From JAHOYW01 sp963664605 (GTDB lineage Bacteria > Verrucomicrobiota > Lentisphaeria > Victivallales > Victivallaceae), in NCBI GenBank assembly GCA_963664605.1, contig OY761536.1, positions 248,001 to 312,000 on the forward strand: a stretch of 64,000 bases of DNA, in the 5' to 3' direction. Under the pieces are notes generated by a model. That model had not been told where the DNA came from. It saw nothing but the letters and a program-made list of their open reading frames with translations, and ran no database searches. Both the position numbers and the translations under genes were made by a program. Positions 44,043 to 52,962 of the stretch are shown here, piece by piece; the stretch's first letter is position 1; every line of letters begins with the position of its first letter.

Positions 44043-45938
44043 TTAACCCTTGATAGCATTTATTGAGGAATAAACTTGAGGATATTTCAAATTTATAAGA
44101 GCCGTCATTGCAGCAAGAGCGCCAGCTCCCCAGTCAAAACCGGACCGGTGTACAGGGCCGTCTATGCCGCAGTGAGCATAATTTTCAGGAGCAAGCCCAA
44201 TAGGGTAACAATCATATCTTATTGGATTTGTATCTTTGTGCTCAGGGTGACATATCAGTGCACAACCAGCCCTGAGGGCGGCAGTGCCGCGTTGCAGGTA
44301 TTCTTCTTTGCCTGTCAACTTATAAGCCAGGAGATATGTGTCAGCAAAATAAGCTTGGCGCGTATCGTTCCACTCCCCATCTGTGTTCATCACCCCGAAG
44401 CCGCCAAAAGTATAGAGAGAAATATAAGGAGGATTCCATACTTGCTGATATAGCGAAAGACGGTCAAGGCAGTGCAAGCCCCATTTTAATAATTCAGTAT
44501 CTTTAGAAAATGAATATGCTCTCAACAATGTTTCCGTTATCCAGTAAAGACAAAGGTTGTTTTGCGCATTCTGTTTAGTTCTGTTATCATAAAAATCAAG
44601 CGCTTTTTCAGAACATGAAAAGAAAGTTTCAAAATCATGATATTTTGATTCTGGGATGATTTCTTTGATATAAAATTCGCAGGATTTTATTATGGATTTA
44701 AGTATTTTCTCATCTTTTCTATTTTCGTAGAACTCGCAAAGCAATAATGATGCCATCCCGGAATGCCCTGAATATTTCAATAGATTTAGAATATTTCCGT
44801 TTTTATCCATATAGCCGGGGAATGCCCCGTTTTCAGCCTGCAAATCAATATAAGTTTCAGCTGTCTTTTTTACTCTTTCATATAAGCGGGCATCTTTTTC
44901 TATATATCTATTCCAGAGCAGCATCCATTGTGCGCTATGAGCTGGTGTTGTCAGGTTGAAAATGTCCTTTCCTGCACCAAGTCTTGTAACGCCGCACCAC
45001 CATTCTTTGTTTTCATAGTCATATAGAGCAGGAATTAACCCATTATCAAGTATATCCGGCGCTTCAAGAAGTAGTTCTTTCACCTTGTTTGCAGCTTCTG
45101 AATATTCTTGGTTCTGAAATTTTCCAGCATAATATTTCAAGCCGAAAGCTGTCCTGAAACTATTAAACCATGAATGAAACCATATTGCTTTGGGGGGGAC
45201 TTTGAAATAACTTGACTCAATGTTTTTTGTGTTTTTAGCTGAACCAGTATTAAACCCGCCAGCATTTTTTCCTTTGAGAGTTTTGAATTCCACAAAGTCA
45301 CCTGTCCCAAGCGCGCTTTTATAAGCCATGTCAGCATATTCATCAAGGGAAAGTTTCTGTGGTAATGTAGAATCTTTGTATTTTGAAGCATATTTATTCC
45401 AAAGAAAAGATAGCGTTCTGCTTATGTCCATCGGGTCGTCAACATCATTACTGCTAAGAATATAATAACTTAATTTCAACACATGACCTTTAGAGAATTT
45501 GAGAGCTTTGCCAGTCAAACGGTAATACACATGGGGCCTGCATTCATAATCAGCAAAACCGATTGAAGCTTTGCTGCTGTTCAGACTCATGAACATTTTT
45601 ATTTGCTCTCTTTGTTCGCCCAGGGTTTCAAGATCGGGGATTAAAGAAAAGGAGCTTGTATTGTTTTGTAGTATAATTGCCGGACTCCTGAATGCATGGT
45701 CGCCTATGACATCGCCATCTTCCGGACAAAGAGCCGGCGTCCATATATATTCAGGATTTGCTATTTTTGTATTCAGGGTTTCAAAAAAATGTATAAGTTC
45801 TGAATCTTCCAGAAAAATTACTTTAGAATCTACTTTTGTAACATTTCCATATTCTGATATTTTTCGCGAGTGGGAGATCTGCCCACTCGCGAGTTTAATG
45901 TCCGGTTCCGAACAAAGTTGCACAACAACATTATTCAT
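44043..45938 (-). CDS. Six-hairpin glycosidase-like protein, unknown family
   Basis: 631 residues. The C-terminal half has the (alpha/alpha)-toroid character of six-hairpin glycosidases (YIDLQAENGAFPGYMDKNG, SGHSGMASLLLCEFYE, EWNDTRQAYFADTYLLAYKLTG); the N-terminal 190 residues are beta-rich. No catalytic signature can be named. No signal peptide and no clear ribosome site. Codons near 16-25 sit in a perfect 11 bp hairpin (45864-45892) that could mask early translation. The position in the leftward operon suggests action on the same glycan, perhaps as a lyase or an unsaturated glycosidase. Confidence 0.65.
   Translation of the reverse strand: MNNVVVQLCSEPDIKLASGQISHSRKISEYGNVTKVDSKVIFLEDSELIHFFETLNTKIANPEYIWTPALCPEDGDVIGDHAFRSPAIILQNNTSSFSLIPDLETLGEQREQIKMFMSLNSSKASIGFADYECRPHVYYRLTGKALKFSKGHVLKLSYYILSSNDVDDPMDISRTLSFLWNKYASKYKDSTLPQKLSLDEYADMAYKSALGTGDFVEFKTLKGKNAGGFNTGSAKNTKNIESSYFKVPPKAIWFHSWFNSFRTAFGLKYYAGKFQNQEYSEAANKVKELLLEAPDILDNGLIPALYDYENKEWWCGVTRLGAGKDIFNLTTPAHSAQWMLLWNRYIEKDARLYERVKKTAETYIDLQAENGAFPGYMDKNGNILNLLKYSGHSGMASLLLCEFYENRKDEKILKSIIKSCEFYIKEIIPESKYHDFETFFSCSEKALDFYDNRTKQNAQNNLCLYWITETLLRAYSFSKDTELLKWGLHCLDRLSLYQQVWNPPYISLYTFGGFGVMNTDGEWNDTRQAYFADTYLLAYKLTGKEEYLQRGTAALRAGCALICHPEHKDTNPIRYDCYPIGLAPENYAHCGIDGPVHRSGFDWGAGALAAMTALINLKYPQVYSSINAIKG
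45864..45892 (-). repeat. Intragenic 11 bp inverted repeat at the start of the six-hairpin gene
   Basis: TCGCGAGTGGG (45864-45874) and CCCACTCGCGA (45882-45892) form a perfect stem with a 7-nt loop. It lies about 46-75 bp inside the coding sequence, where a strong hairpin is rare. Confidence 0.8.
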
Positions 45939-45984
45939 TTTATTAGATATTCTTAAAAATAGATTTTAATAATGTTTTTATCCA

Positions 45985-48459
45985 TTATTTGATTATACGG
46001 CCGGAACCTGAATTATACAACTCCAGAATTTCATCCTGGGTCAAAACCCGATTCCAAATACAGACTTCATCCATATTACAATTTCTGTATGCGGGGAAGG
46101 TCAGCTTTGTTGTGTTGCTGATGTCGTCAATATCTGCTGTTCCTTCAGCTTTCTTTACACCATCTATCCAGACTGCGCCAGTGTCAGAGCCGGTTGCGTT
46201 ATTTTGGAATGTCCAGACTGCTAAATGCCAGCTGCCGTCATTAATTGTTCCACCTGCAGTACTGTTTATACTTATGGTGTTTCCATTATCCCCATGAACT
46301 ACAAGGTATATTCTGCCGCCATTCATTGTTAACTGATAATAACCGCTTCCGACTTTATATTTATTAAAGAATCTGCCGTAATCACTATCTGTTGTTTTTA
46401 CCCATGCGGCAAAAGTAAATGAATCAGTACCAAAAGCATAGGTGCTTCCATCAGGGACTTCAATACAGTCATAAGATGATTGCACAAAGCTTCCTCCGTA
46501 AGAACCAAGTTTAGCCGCGCCGCTTGTAGTGCAGGCATCATATTTAGAGGTGGCATGATTATCGTAACCGGAACTGTCAATTACTTCACCTGCTGTGCCG
46601 TCCCATTCCTCCTCAAACCGGTAATAACCGATCAGATTATAAATCAGGCTTGTATATTCGGTTGGACCAATATCCGGAGTATTAATAATGGGAAATCCAT
46701 TAATATCTTCTGTCAACCCTACATCAGTTCCGGCATTAATACAAGGGGAGCTTGGATCAAGAGTAAAATCTTCATTATCCGGGTCGTTTAGTAATGGATC
46801 ACTGGTAAGTGAATTAGCATCGACAACTCCGCCCGCAGTATTATTCCCGGAAGTAATTATTGCAGCTTGTGCCGTCTTCCAGTCGGCAAAATCAGCGCTG
46901 GTGTTAGACGCTCCGGCATCAGGTTCAATGATATAAAACAATCCTGTTTCATCGGGGTGGTAAAGGTTATTATCACATTCAAAACTGTAACTGATGGAGC
47001 CGCCGCAACTTTGATAAAAATAAATATGTTTTTCTCTTGGGTCAAGTGAAATATTGTTTTTAAAATCAACGCTTGCGCCGTCTGTACGCTGACCGCTGAA
47101 TTTATAACTTATGGTACAATTTATAACCAGGTTATTATAGATCTCGGCAATTTCTTTTCTGGAAGAAAAAATACCAACGCCCTGGGCATAGCCTGTTCCT
47201 ACAGAGTCCATAATCACATTGCCGGCTATAAGTAGATCGCCGGATTGCCCTTTGACATAATCGTTATTAGCTTGAAGTACGATAGCGTATCCCGGCGTTG
47301 CATAACACCAGTCATAGCGCATACCTGTAAACAAGTTATTCTTAATAGTAATATTTTTCTGTTCCAACCCGGTTGCAGCGCCCAGCCAGCAGACTACTCC
47401 GCTGCCGCAGTTTTCAAAGCGGCAGTTTTCAACAGTTAAGCCGTTAGATGACTGCCAGCCGATTGCATGCCCGTCTGCCGAAGCATCCCGCGAACCAATG
47501 TCTTTGAAAATACAATTAAGGAAGGTGAAATTATAATTATCCCCATAAACATCCATATCATAAACACCGTTCTGACCATCATAAAACTCGACGCCATCCA
47601 TAACAACATCATGAGTGTTATAAGGATACCAGCGTCCTTTTATTTTGCCGTCGATAAATTCATAGTGATGCCAGGGGCCTTGAGTCGGGTCAGATGGATA
47701 GTGCCTGATATTTAAGAATTTCAATTGCAATCCAATATACTTTATATAATTTTTCCCTTCATTTAGGCTCCAACACCAACAGCCGACTCCGCCGCTCCAG
47801 CGTATGGTGTCTTTAAAGGTCGTTGTATTATGGGGACGAAGCCAGATTCTGGTTTGAGATGTTCCAAAATTTTCCATGTAGTAATCTCCCTCATCTCCAT
47901 CAATAACTGCTTGAGCAGAAGCTACCTTATTATACAGCTGATAATCATCTGGGCCGTTAATATAAACAAATAATCCAAATGTATCATATGCTTTAAACCA
48001 TTGGTTTGTTTCATTATAATAGACACCCGTGTTGCTATCCCAGTCTGCCACCCAGTTTGCAGCTTTCATTCCCCCGGAAAGGCAATCTTTGTAAGCGCCC
48101 CATACTATACCTGGATCACCCGGATAGTCATAACGCTCAGTAAACCATTGATTTTCTGTTCCAGTAATTTCAGTTTTCCAGTAATCAATTCCGTTTGATG
48201 AAAAATCACGGATAAAATTACCGCAGTAGTACAGAGTGTCAGCGGAAGTAATAACAGCCCAGTTTATATTGTTGCGCCCGTTGAAACAGCCAGTGGAACC
48301 ACTTCCGCCAGTCGGACGGGCGTATGCGGTTCCATCGCCGTTATCCTCGCTTGAATCATACGGACGACAGTAATAGGTAGCAGAAAAAAGTGAAGATACT
48401 GTCAAAAAAAATACTAAACAAAATGCAAACATGACATTAAAGGATTTCTTTGATTTCAT
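45985..48459 (-). CDS. Secreted right-handed beta-helix protein with C-terminal LamG domain
   Basis: 824 residues. A signal peptide (about 1-27, ending LFSA) is followed by a parallel beta-helix region (about 200-500) with repeated N/G-rich turns such as ENCRFENCGSG and IKNNLFTGMRYDW. The LamG/concanavalin-like lectin domain (about 605-815) begins IGYYRFEEEWDG and contains DSFTFAAWVKTTD. Beta-helix proteins of this kind are polysaccharide lyases or glycosidases; LamG binds glycans. It is the second of two secreted beta-helix proteins in the window. The ribosome site AAGGAG is good. Confidence 0.82.
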   Translation of the reverse strand: MKSKKSFNVMFAFCLVFFLTVSSLFSATYYCRPYDSSEDNGDGTAYARPTGGSGSTGCFNGRNNINWAVITSADTLYYCGNFIRDFSSNGIDYWKTEITGTENQWFTERYDYPGDPGIVWGAYKDCLSGGMKAANWVADWDSNTGVYYNETNQWFKAYDTFGLFVYINGPDDYQLYNKVASAQAVIDGDEGDYYMENFGTSQTRIWLRPHNTTTFKDTIRWSGGVGCWCWSLNEGKNYIKYIGLQLKFLNIRHYPSDPTQGPWHHYEFIDGKIKGRWYPYNTHDVVMDGVEFYDGQNGVYDMDVYGDNYNFTFLNCIFKDIGSRDASADGHAIGWQSSNGLTVENCRFENCGSGVVCWLGAATGLEQKNITIKNNLFTGMRYDWCYATPGYAIVLQANNDYVKGQSGDLLIAGNVIMDSVGTGYAQGVGIFSSRKEIAEIYNNLVINCTISYKFSGQRTDGASVDFKNNISLDPREKHIYFYQSCGGSISYSFECDNNLYHPDETGLFYIIEPDAGASNTSADFADWKTAQAAIITSGNNTAGGVVDANSLTSDPLLNDPDNEDFTLDPSSPCINAGTDVGLTEDINGFPIINTPDIGPTEYTSLIYNLIGYYRFEEEWDGTAGEVIDSSGYDNHATSKYDACTTSGAAKLGSYGGSFVQSSYDCIEVPDGSTYAFGTDSFTFAAWVKTTDSDYGRFFNKYKVGSGYYQLTMNGGRIYLVVHGDNGNTISINSTAGGTINDGSWHLAVWTFQNNATGSDTGAVWIDGVKKAEGTADIDDISNTTKLTFPAYRNCNMDEVCIWNRVLTQDEILELYNSGSGRIIK

Positions 48460-48510
48460 AACTTTTCTCCTTAATATTAATTTTTTTAGAGATTTACAGG
48501 AAACATTTCC

Positions 48511-50835
48511 TTAGTTCTTGTCAAACAATAACTTTATATCACTAATCAACAGCCAGCAGGCGGCAAACGGCCCATATGTCTGCCGTGTTACATTTTTTAT
48601 ACTTATTACATTTTCCCCGGAAACCAAAACTCCAGCAGGAATATCAAAGACACGACGTGACCAGTTACCACGCACAAAACCGCATTCGCCATCGTAAATC
48701 TGTTTCCCATTTATCTTAATCTGCATATAAGTAATGAGCTTTAATTGTTTTTCCCTTGCATATTTGCTTGATGCATCCTGCCCTTCCAGTTCAAGTTTTG
48801 TTTTCCCGCCGGGCGTTGAGTCCAGATTGAAACTCAATTTCATTTCCGTGCTGGTGCGGTTGCCGCGCCCGCCGACGCCTTTAGCATATACTCCCGCGCA
48901 TAGTTTTTCCGGACATGCTAATGTTGGATGGGACTTGGCTGGGCCAAAATTTTGCGGTCCGTAGTCAGCTCCGACAAAAAAAGCAGGCGAAAAGCGTAAA
49001 CCGTTAGTAATCTTTTCCGGTGCGTGTCCGGCACTTTTACCAACTTTTTTACGTATAAAAGCCAGTAATTCAGGGTTATGATTTTTAGCCGCGATACTTC
49101 TGGCAGTCAAGTCTGCCCATTTTTGGATTTTAATATCTTTTCCTAAAAAGCTGGCTATTTTTATTGTTTCAGCAATGATATAAGAAATTAATTCCTGATT
49201 GTTTTTGTCTAAATTATAAGTCCCTAAATGCGGCAAAGCATTTTTAAGGAAGAGTAATTTTTCATTCTTCAATTCTTTGCTCATTTTAGGATTTTTATTC
49301 ACTGCGGCAATGGCTTCATCAAAGCAGGCAATACATTGTTTTATGTAGTCATGCGTATAAAAATCCGGGGGATAGAGATCAACTAGTTTTTTACCGGATT
49401 TAAGTGTTTTTTGATATTGCTTATGCATCAAATCAAAATATTTACATATAGGTTTTGCCGCAGGGCCGTAATAGTTTTCAGTATACTCCTTAGCCAGCTT
49501 TATTGCGTCCTGTCCAGGGTTCCATAGCAGCTTACCGTGCAGGTAATTCCATAGGTTTGAAAAGTTCAACGGTTTACCATAACTGAAAACAATACCTCCA
49601 ACGCCCTTTTTAGCGTATTCACGGTACCTGGCTGATGTCTGGTCTATAAATGCCGGCTGATATGTTCCTCCGACATATTCACAAACCATCGGAGATTTTG
49701 GACAGATTTTAATCCATCCCGCAAGCTTATTCCAATTTTTTTGAAAGCCTTTTTCGTTTTTTGAATGCTCATAGAACGGATAATTGCCCAGTCCCACAGC
49801 AACAATCACGCGAACATTTGATGCCGGCTTGATGTTTGCCGGGGGCTTGTCTGATCCCGCGTAGGCAAAAGTGAAAAGAATTTTTTCCGGATATTTCTTT
49901 TTGACTGCTCCTGCAACATAGTTTACCCATTGAATGTTACGGGCTGCATAAGCGCCTGCTTCCGGATCCATTTTTTTACACTTTGGGCATTGACACCAGA
50001 ATGGAGTATCGCCATAGGTTATAAAGAAAAATCTTTGCTCTGGCTGTTTTTCAATCCATTTTAAAGCTCTTTCAGCGGAAATTTTTAAAACATCCGGATT
50101 GGACAGGCAAAGCGGAGTCCGGTGATCCGTGAATCTGTTTTTGGCGATACGTTTACCGTTTTTCTTCATCGCGTAATATTCGGGGTGCTTGTCGTAATAA
50201 AGCAGTTTTGGCACAAGATACGCGGCTGTATGGTCCATCCATAAATCAGAGCCTGTCTTTTTACGGTCAAATAATTCAGGATTAGCGCCTTTGCGCGGAT
50301 CAGCAACTTCTTTCATCATTTCACCGAGAAACCCGTAAAAACCGTTACGATAGGCGAAAACAGGTTTATCGATAATCAATAGCGAGTCAATCTTTTGCAC
50401 AGGATCCGCAATGGTCCCAAGCCGAAAACCTTTTACGAAACGGCAGCCAAGATACTCCAGTAAACGTCCGACACCATATCTAGTCGCCCATGGATAAGCA
50501 CCGGCAACAGCTATTTTATTTTTGACAATTTTTACCACAAATCCATTTGGAGCTGCTTTTTTTAATTCACTGCGGGTAATCAGTCCTGCTTTTACTGCCT
50601 CTTCTCCCAGAATAACTGCTGATTCCGAGTCCGTCGGCATTTGTTTAAGCAGCGGTAAAGGCTTATTATAAAGCCGTCTGTATCCACTTTGTAATTCTCC
50701 ATGGGAACATTTGTCCGGTAGTGAAACATTTTTTCCAGCATAAACTCCTTTTAATTCTTTTAGATTAACTTCTGCTAATACGGTAATATTGAACAATAGA
50801 AAGAACGCTCCGCAGAGAAACAACAGATTTTTCAT
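48511..50835 (-). CDS. Secreted DUF4838-domain glycosidase-like protein, copy 1
   Basis: 774 residues. A signal peptide (about 1-21) is followed by a small alpha/beta domain (about 30-160, including GVGRLLEYLGCRF) of the type found before GH67/GH20 catalytic domains. The DUF4838 region (about 190-450) holds FFITYGDTPFWCQCPKCKK with a CxxC pair. The C-terminal part is helical plus a jelly-roll segment (about 640-770). DUF4838 proteins are presumed glycosidases of PVC and Bacteroidetes bacteria; activity is not established. It is paralogous to the plus-strand protein at 54860. The ribosome site is AAAGG. It lies between the pseudopilin and the beta-helix gene. Confidence 0.82.
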   Translation of the reverse strand: MKNLLFLCGAFFLLFNITVLAEVNLKELKGVYAGKNVSLPDKCSHGELQSGYRRLYNKPLPLLKQMPTDSESAVILGEEAVKAGLITRSELKKAAPNGFVVKIVKNKIAVAGAYPWATRYGVGRLLEYLGCRFVKGFRLGTIADPVQKIDSLLIIDKPVFAYRNGFYGFLGEMMKEVADPRKGANPELFDRKKTGSDLWMDHTAAYLVPKLLYYDKHPEYYAMKKNGKRIAKNRFTDHRTPLCLSNPDVLKISAERALKWIEKQPEQRFFFITYGDTPFWCQCPKCKKMDPEAGAYAARNIQWVNYVAGAVKKKYPEKILFTFAYAGSDKPPANIKPASNVRVIVAVGLGNYPFYEHSKNEKGFQKNWNKLAGWIKICPKSPMVCEYVGGTYQPAFIDQTSARYREYAKKGVGGIVFSYGKPLNFSNLWNYLHGKLLWNPGQDAIKLAKEYTENYYGPAAKPICKYFDLMHKQYQKTLKSGKKLVDLYPPDFYTHDYIKQCIACFDEAIAAVNKNPKMSKELKNEKLLFLKNALPHLGTYNLDKNNQELISYIIAETIKIASFLGKDIKIQKWADLTARSIAAKNHNPELLAFIRKKVGKSAGHAPEKITNGLRFSPAFFVGADYGPQNFGPAKSHPTLACPEKLCAGVYAKGVGGRGNRTSTEMKLSFNLDSTPGGKTKLELEGQDASSKYAREKQLKLITYMQIKINGKQIYDGECGFVRGNWSRRVFDIPAGVLVSGENVISIKNVTRQTYGPFAACWLLISDIKLLFDKN

Positions 50836-50867
50836 AACAAACCTTTATATTATGTTAAATATATTTT

Positions 50868-51590
50868 TTACCAAAGTATTTTTGTTCCGCCCGCTCCACG
50901 ATAAGCGACCCAGCTCAGATCATTCTGGTCGGAATATTTCTTATAGTCAACATGACCATCCATAAAGGAGAAATTAGCGCCATTGCTATGAGCATCCCAG
51001 GTTATACGATTAGCTGAATTCAAGTTTGGATAAACAAATGTTTCAAACCCTAAATAATTCCCGTCCATGAGACATATCGTTCTGGAATTTTGTTTGATTT
51101 GTCCAATTTTCCCAGGTGTCACAAAACTTGAGCCGGGATCAATTATTATTACTGCCTTGTTAAAACCGTAGTTAGGATAATATGTTGTACCAATAAGTTT
51201 TGTAGGATTAGTTTTGGACGGACAGCGGGAAATATGATTTCTGTCGTCTCCACCTAAGTTCATTGACCTGCCGCCCATACGGGTAATGCGATTATCATTT
51301 GCTGATTTATCACCGACATATTGCCCGATAATGCCATAAAATAAACCGTCATCATACCTTGGAGTAGCCCAATTCATGGGATATACTCCTAGCGGCGCAA
51401 GGCTGTCGTCATTGTCATTCAAATATTGAAGGTAACCTAATTGAAGCTGTTTAAGCTTGCTCGCGCAAGATGAACGAAAAGCTGTTTCTCTTGCTCTACC
51501 GAGCGCCGGGAGCAACATGCTGGCAAGGATTGCTATGATGGCTATCACTACCAGGAGTTCAATAAGTGTAAAATTGTTGCGGGTTTTCAT
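50868..51590 (-). CDS. Pseudopilin-like protein with prepilin N-terminus and H-X9-DG motif
   Basis: 240 residues from the preferred ATG at 51590, which has a strong AAAGGAGG upstream; an earlier in-frame ATG at 51641 would add 17 non-conserved residues. The prepilin segment FTLIELLVVIA begins at Phe7, with Asn instead of Gly before it. The H-X9-DG motif appears as HSNGANFSFMDGH. It resembles the protein at 22476 in layout. It follows the GntR-LacI regulator directly and precedes DUF4838, so it heads the structural genes of the leftward operon. Confidence 0.87.
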   Translation of the reverse strand: MKTRNNFTLIELLVVIAIIAILASMLLPALGRARETAFRSSCASKLKQLQLGYLQYLNDNDDSLAPLGVYPMNWATPRYDDGLFYGIIGQYVGDKSANDNRITRMGGRSMNLGGDDRNHISRCPSKTNPTKLIGTTYYPNYGFNKAVIIIDPGSSFVTPGKIGQIKQNSRTICLMDGNYLGFETFVYPNLNSANRITWDAHSNGANFSFMDGHVDYKKYSDQNDLSWVAYRGAGGTKILW

Positions 51591-51651
51591 TGATCTTCCT
51601 CCTTTTATAAATGTTTTGTTGTATTTACTAAAAGCTTTCATTCTTTTACCA

Positions 51652-52758
51652 TTAAACTGACTTAAACCCTCCTGTCCATTTTATCTTTGCGCATGAATTC
51701 CCGTCAAATATTTTCGGCAGGAATTGTTCATTTACAAAGCTTTTTTGTTTACCGGTTAAAATATTTATAAGTTTTTTTACTGCAGCTTTGCCCAGTTTTG
51801 CAAGCGGCTGGCGAATCTCTACCAATTCAATACCTGGACATTCATGTTCACGTGACTTATCATAAGTTATCAACGAATAGTCTTTTGGAATTTTTTTCCC
51901 TTCGTCTCTTATTGCATTATATATGGTGTTTACATAAATTCCATCAGCACAGAAAATTGCAGAAAATTCAGGGCCGTTTTTGATAATAAATCTCACCTGA
52001 TTATAAATATCCATAAAATCAACTTGACGTAAAACTAAATTTTCATCCACCTTGACTCCGTACTTTGCCATGGCGTTTTTAAATCCTGCAAAACGTTTAT
52101 AATCAAAGGTACGGCTTTCCGTTAAACTGACAAAAAGTATTTTGTTATGTCCCTTTTTTAACAGGTATTCTCCTCCAATGAAACCCCCGGCAAAATCATC
52201 GGTTACAATATTATGCAGTTTTTTAGTTTCCTCTAAATCCCCTCCTATTGTTATTACAGGAATATTATGTTCCTGAAGATAATCAATAACATTCAGGCTG
52301 TCTTTATCAGGGCCTACCCAAATAAGCCCGGAAACCTTGTGTGATATAATTTCCCGGGCGGCAAGAATTCCATTTGAACCAATATTAATCAACTGGGCTT
52401 TTATCCCTTTCGCGCAAAGTTCGTTAATCGCTGACTGCATAATTACCCATGGATAATTACTTACTTCGAAACGAGGTTTTCCGGAAAATATAACTATCCC
52501 GACCGAACTTCCCTGCCAGTTGCGTTTCTGGTAATTTTTAATAACTTGACGTCTGATATAAGTACCCGCGCCTTGGCGCGCGTCAAGCACGCCTTCCTCT
52601 ACAAGAGCGCTAACGGCACGACGAACCGTATCCCTGCTTACATTCAGTATTTTTCCAAGCTGGCGCTCTGAGGGGATTTTTGTAACTTCCGACTCCTGAT
52701 TGTCGGCAACATTTAATATCCATTCACGCACGTTAGAATATGCAGATGTGTTTCTCAT
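51652..52758 (-). CDS. GntR-LacI chimeric transcriptional regulator
   Basis: 368 residues. The N-terminal GntR winged helix (about 1-70) contains PSERQLGKILNVSRDTVRRA. The C-terminal LacI-type sugar-binding domain (about 85-368) contains GLIWVGPDKDS and SAIFCADGIYV. This AraR-like architecture usually represses sugar genes until a sugar binds. Its promoter and start lie on one side of a 204 bp divergent region that carries two copies of a 24 bp site. One copy overlaps its own -10, so autoregulation and coordinate control of both operons are likely. The ribosome site AAGG is 10 bases from the ATG. Confidence 0.9.
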   Translation of the reverse strand: MRNTSAYSNVREWILNVADNQESEVTKIPSERQLGKILNVSRDTVRRAVSALVEEGVLDARQGAGTYIRRQVIKNYQKRNWQGSSVGIVIFSGKPRFEVSNYPWVIMQSAINELCAKGIKAQLINIGSNGILAAREIISHKVSGLIWVGPDKDSLNVIDYLQEHNIPVITIGGDLEETKKLHNIVTDDFAGGFIGGEYLLKKGHNKILFVSLTESRTFDYKRFAGFKNAMAKYGVKVDENLVLRQVDFMDIYNQVRFIIKNGPEFSAIFCADGIYVNTIYNAIRDEGKKIPKDYSLITYDKSREHECPGIELVEIRQPLAKLGKAAVKKLINILTGKQKSFVNEQFLPKIFDGNSCAKIKWTGGFKSV

Positions 52759-52792
52759 TATTTTAGTACCTTGATATTTTAACTTCTATATA

Positions 52793-52816
52793 TTATCATA
52801 CCACATCATATCAATT
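52793..52816 (-). promoter_or_regulatory. Operator copy A of a 24 bp tandem element
   Basis: Read on the minus strand, the element has two TATGAT hexamers spaced exactly 10 bp, preceded by AATTG. It matches copy B (52933-52956, plus strand) at 21 of 24 positions. It overlaps the gntR-like gene promoter -10, a position for autorepression. Confidence 0.7.
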
Positions 52817-52823
52817 ATGTCAA
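52795..52823 (-). promoter_or_regulatory. Promoter of the GntR-LacI gene and leftward operon
   Basis: On the minus strand TTGACA (52818-52823), a 17 bp spacer and TATGAT (52795-52800): eleven of twelve consensus positions at the ideal distance. Its -10 is part of the 24 bp site at 52793-52816. Confidence 0.8.
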
Positions 52824-52874
52824 TATCATTTATAAAAAAAAGCAAAAAATTGTCATTTATTAAAGATTGTCGCA

Positions 52875-52903
52875 TTGACAATACGCTTTTTTGAACTTAT
52901 AAT
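52875..52903 (+). promoter_or_regulatory. Perfect-consensus promoter of the rightward operon
   Basis: TTGACA (52875-52880), 17 bp spacer, TATAAT (52898-52903): twelve of twelve consensus positions. Its -35 also lies in an inverted repeat ATTGTC-5-GACAAT (52866-52882). Such a strong promoter would be expected to be held by a repressor. Confidence 0.87.
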
Positions 52904-52932
52904 AACTTATAGGCAAAAATATTATAGCTGAA

Positions 52933-52956
52933 AATTGGTATGATAAGGTATGATAA
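52933..52956 (+). promoter_or_regulatory. Operator copy B of a 24 bp tandem element
   Basis: Plus-strand copy with two identical GGTATGATAA units back to back after AATTG. It ends 6 bp before the GH20-like start codon, at about +23 to +46 of the predicted transcript. It could block elongation or translation; no Shine-Dalgarno is visible between it and the ATG. Confidence 0.7.
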
Positions 52957-52962
52957 AAAATA

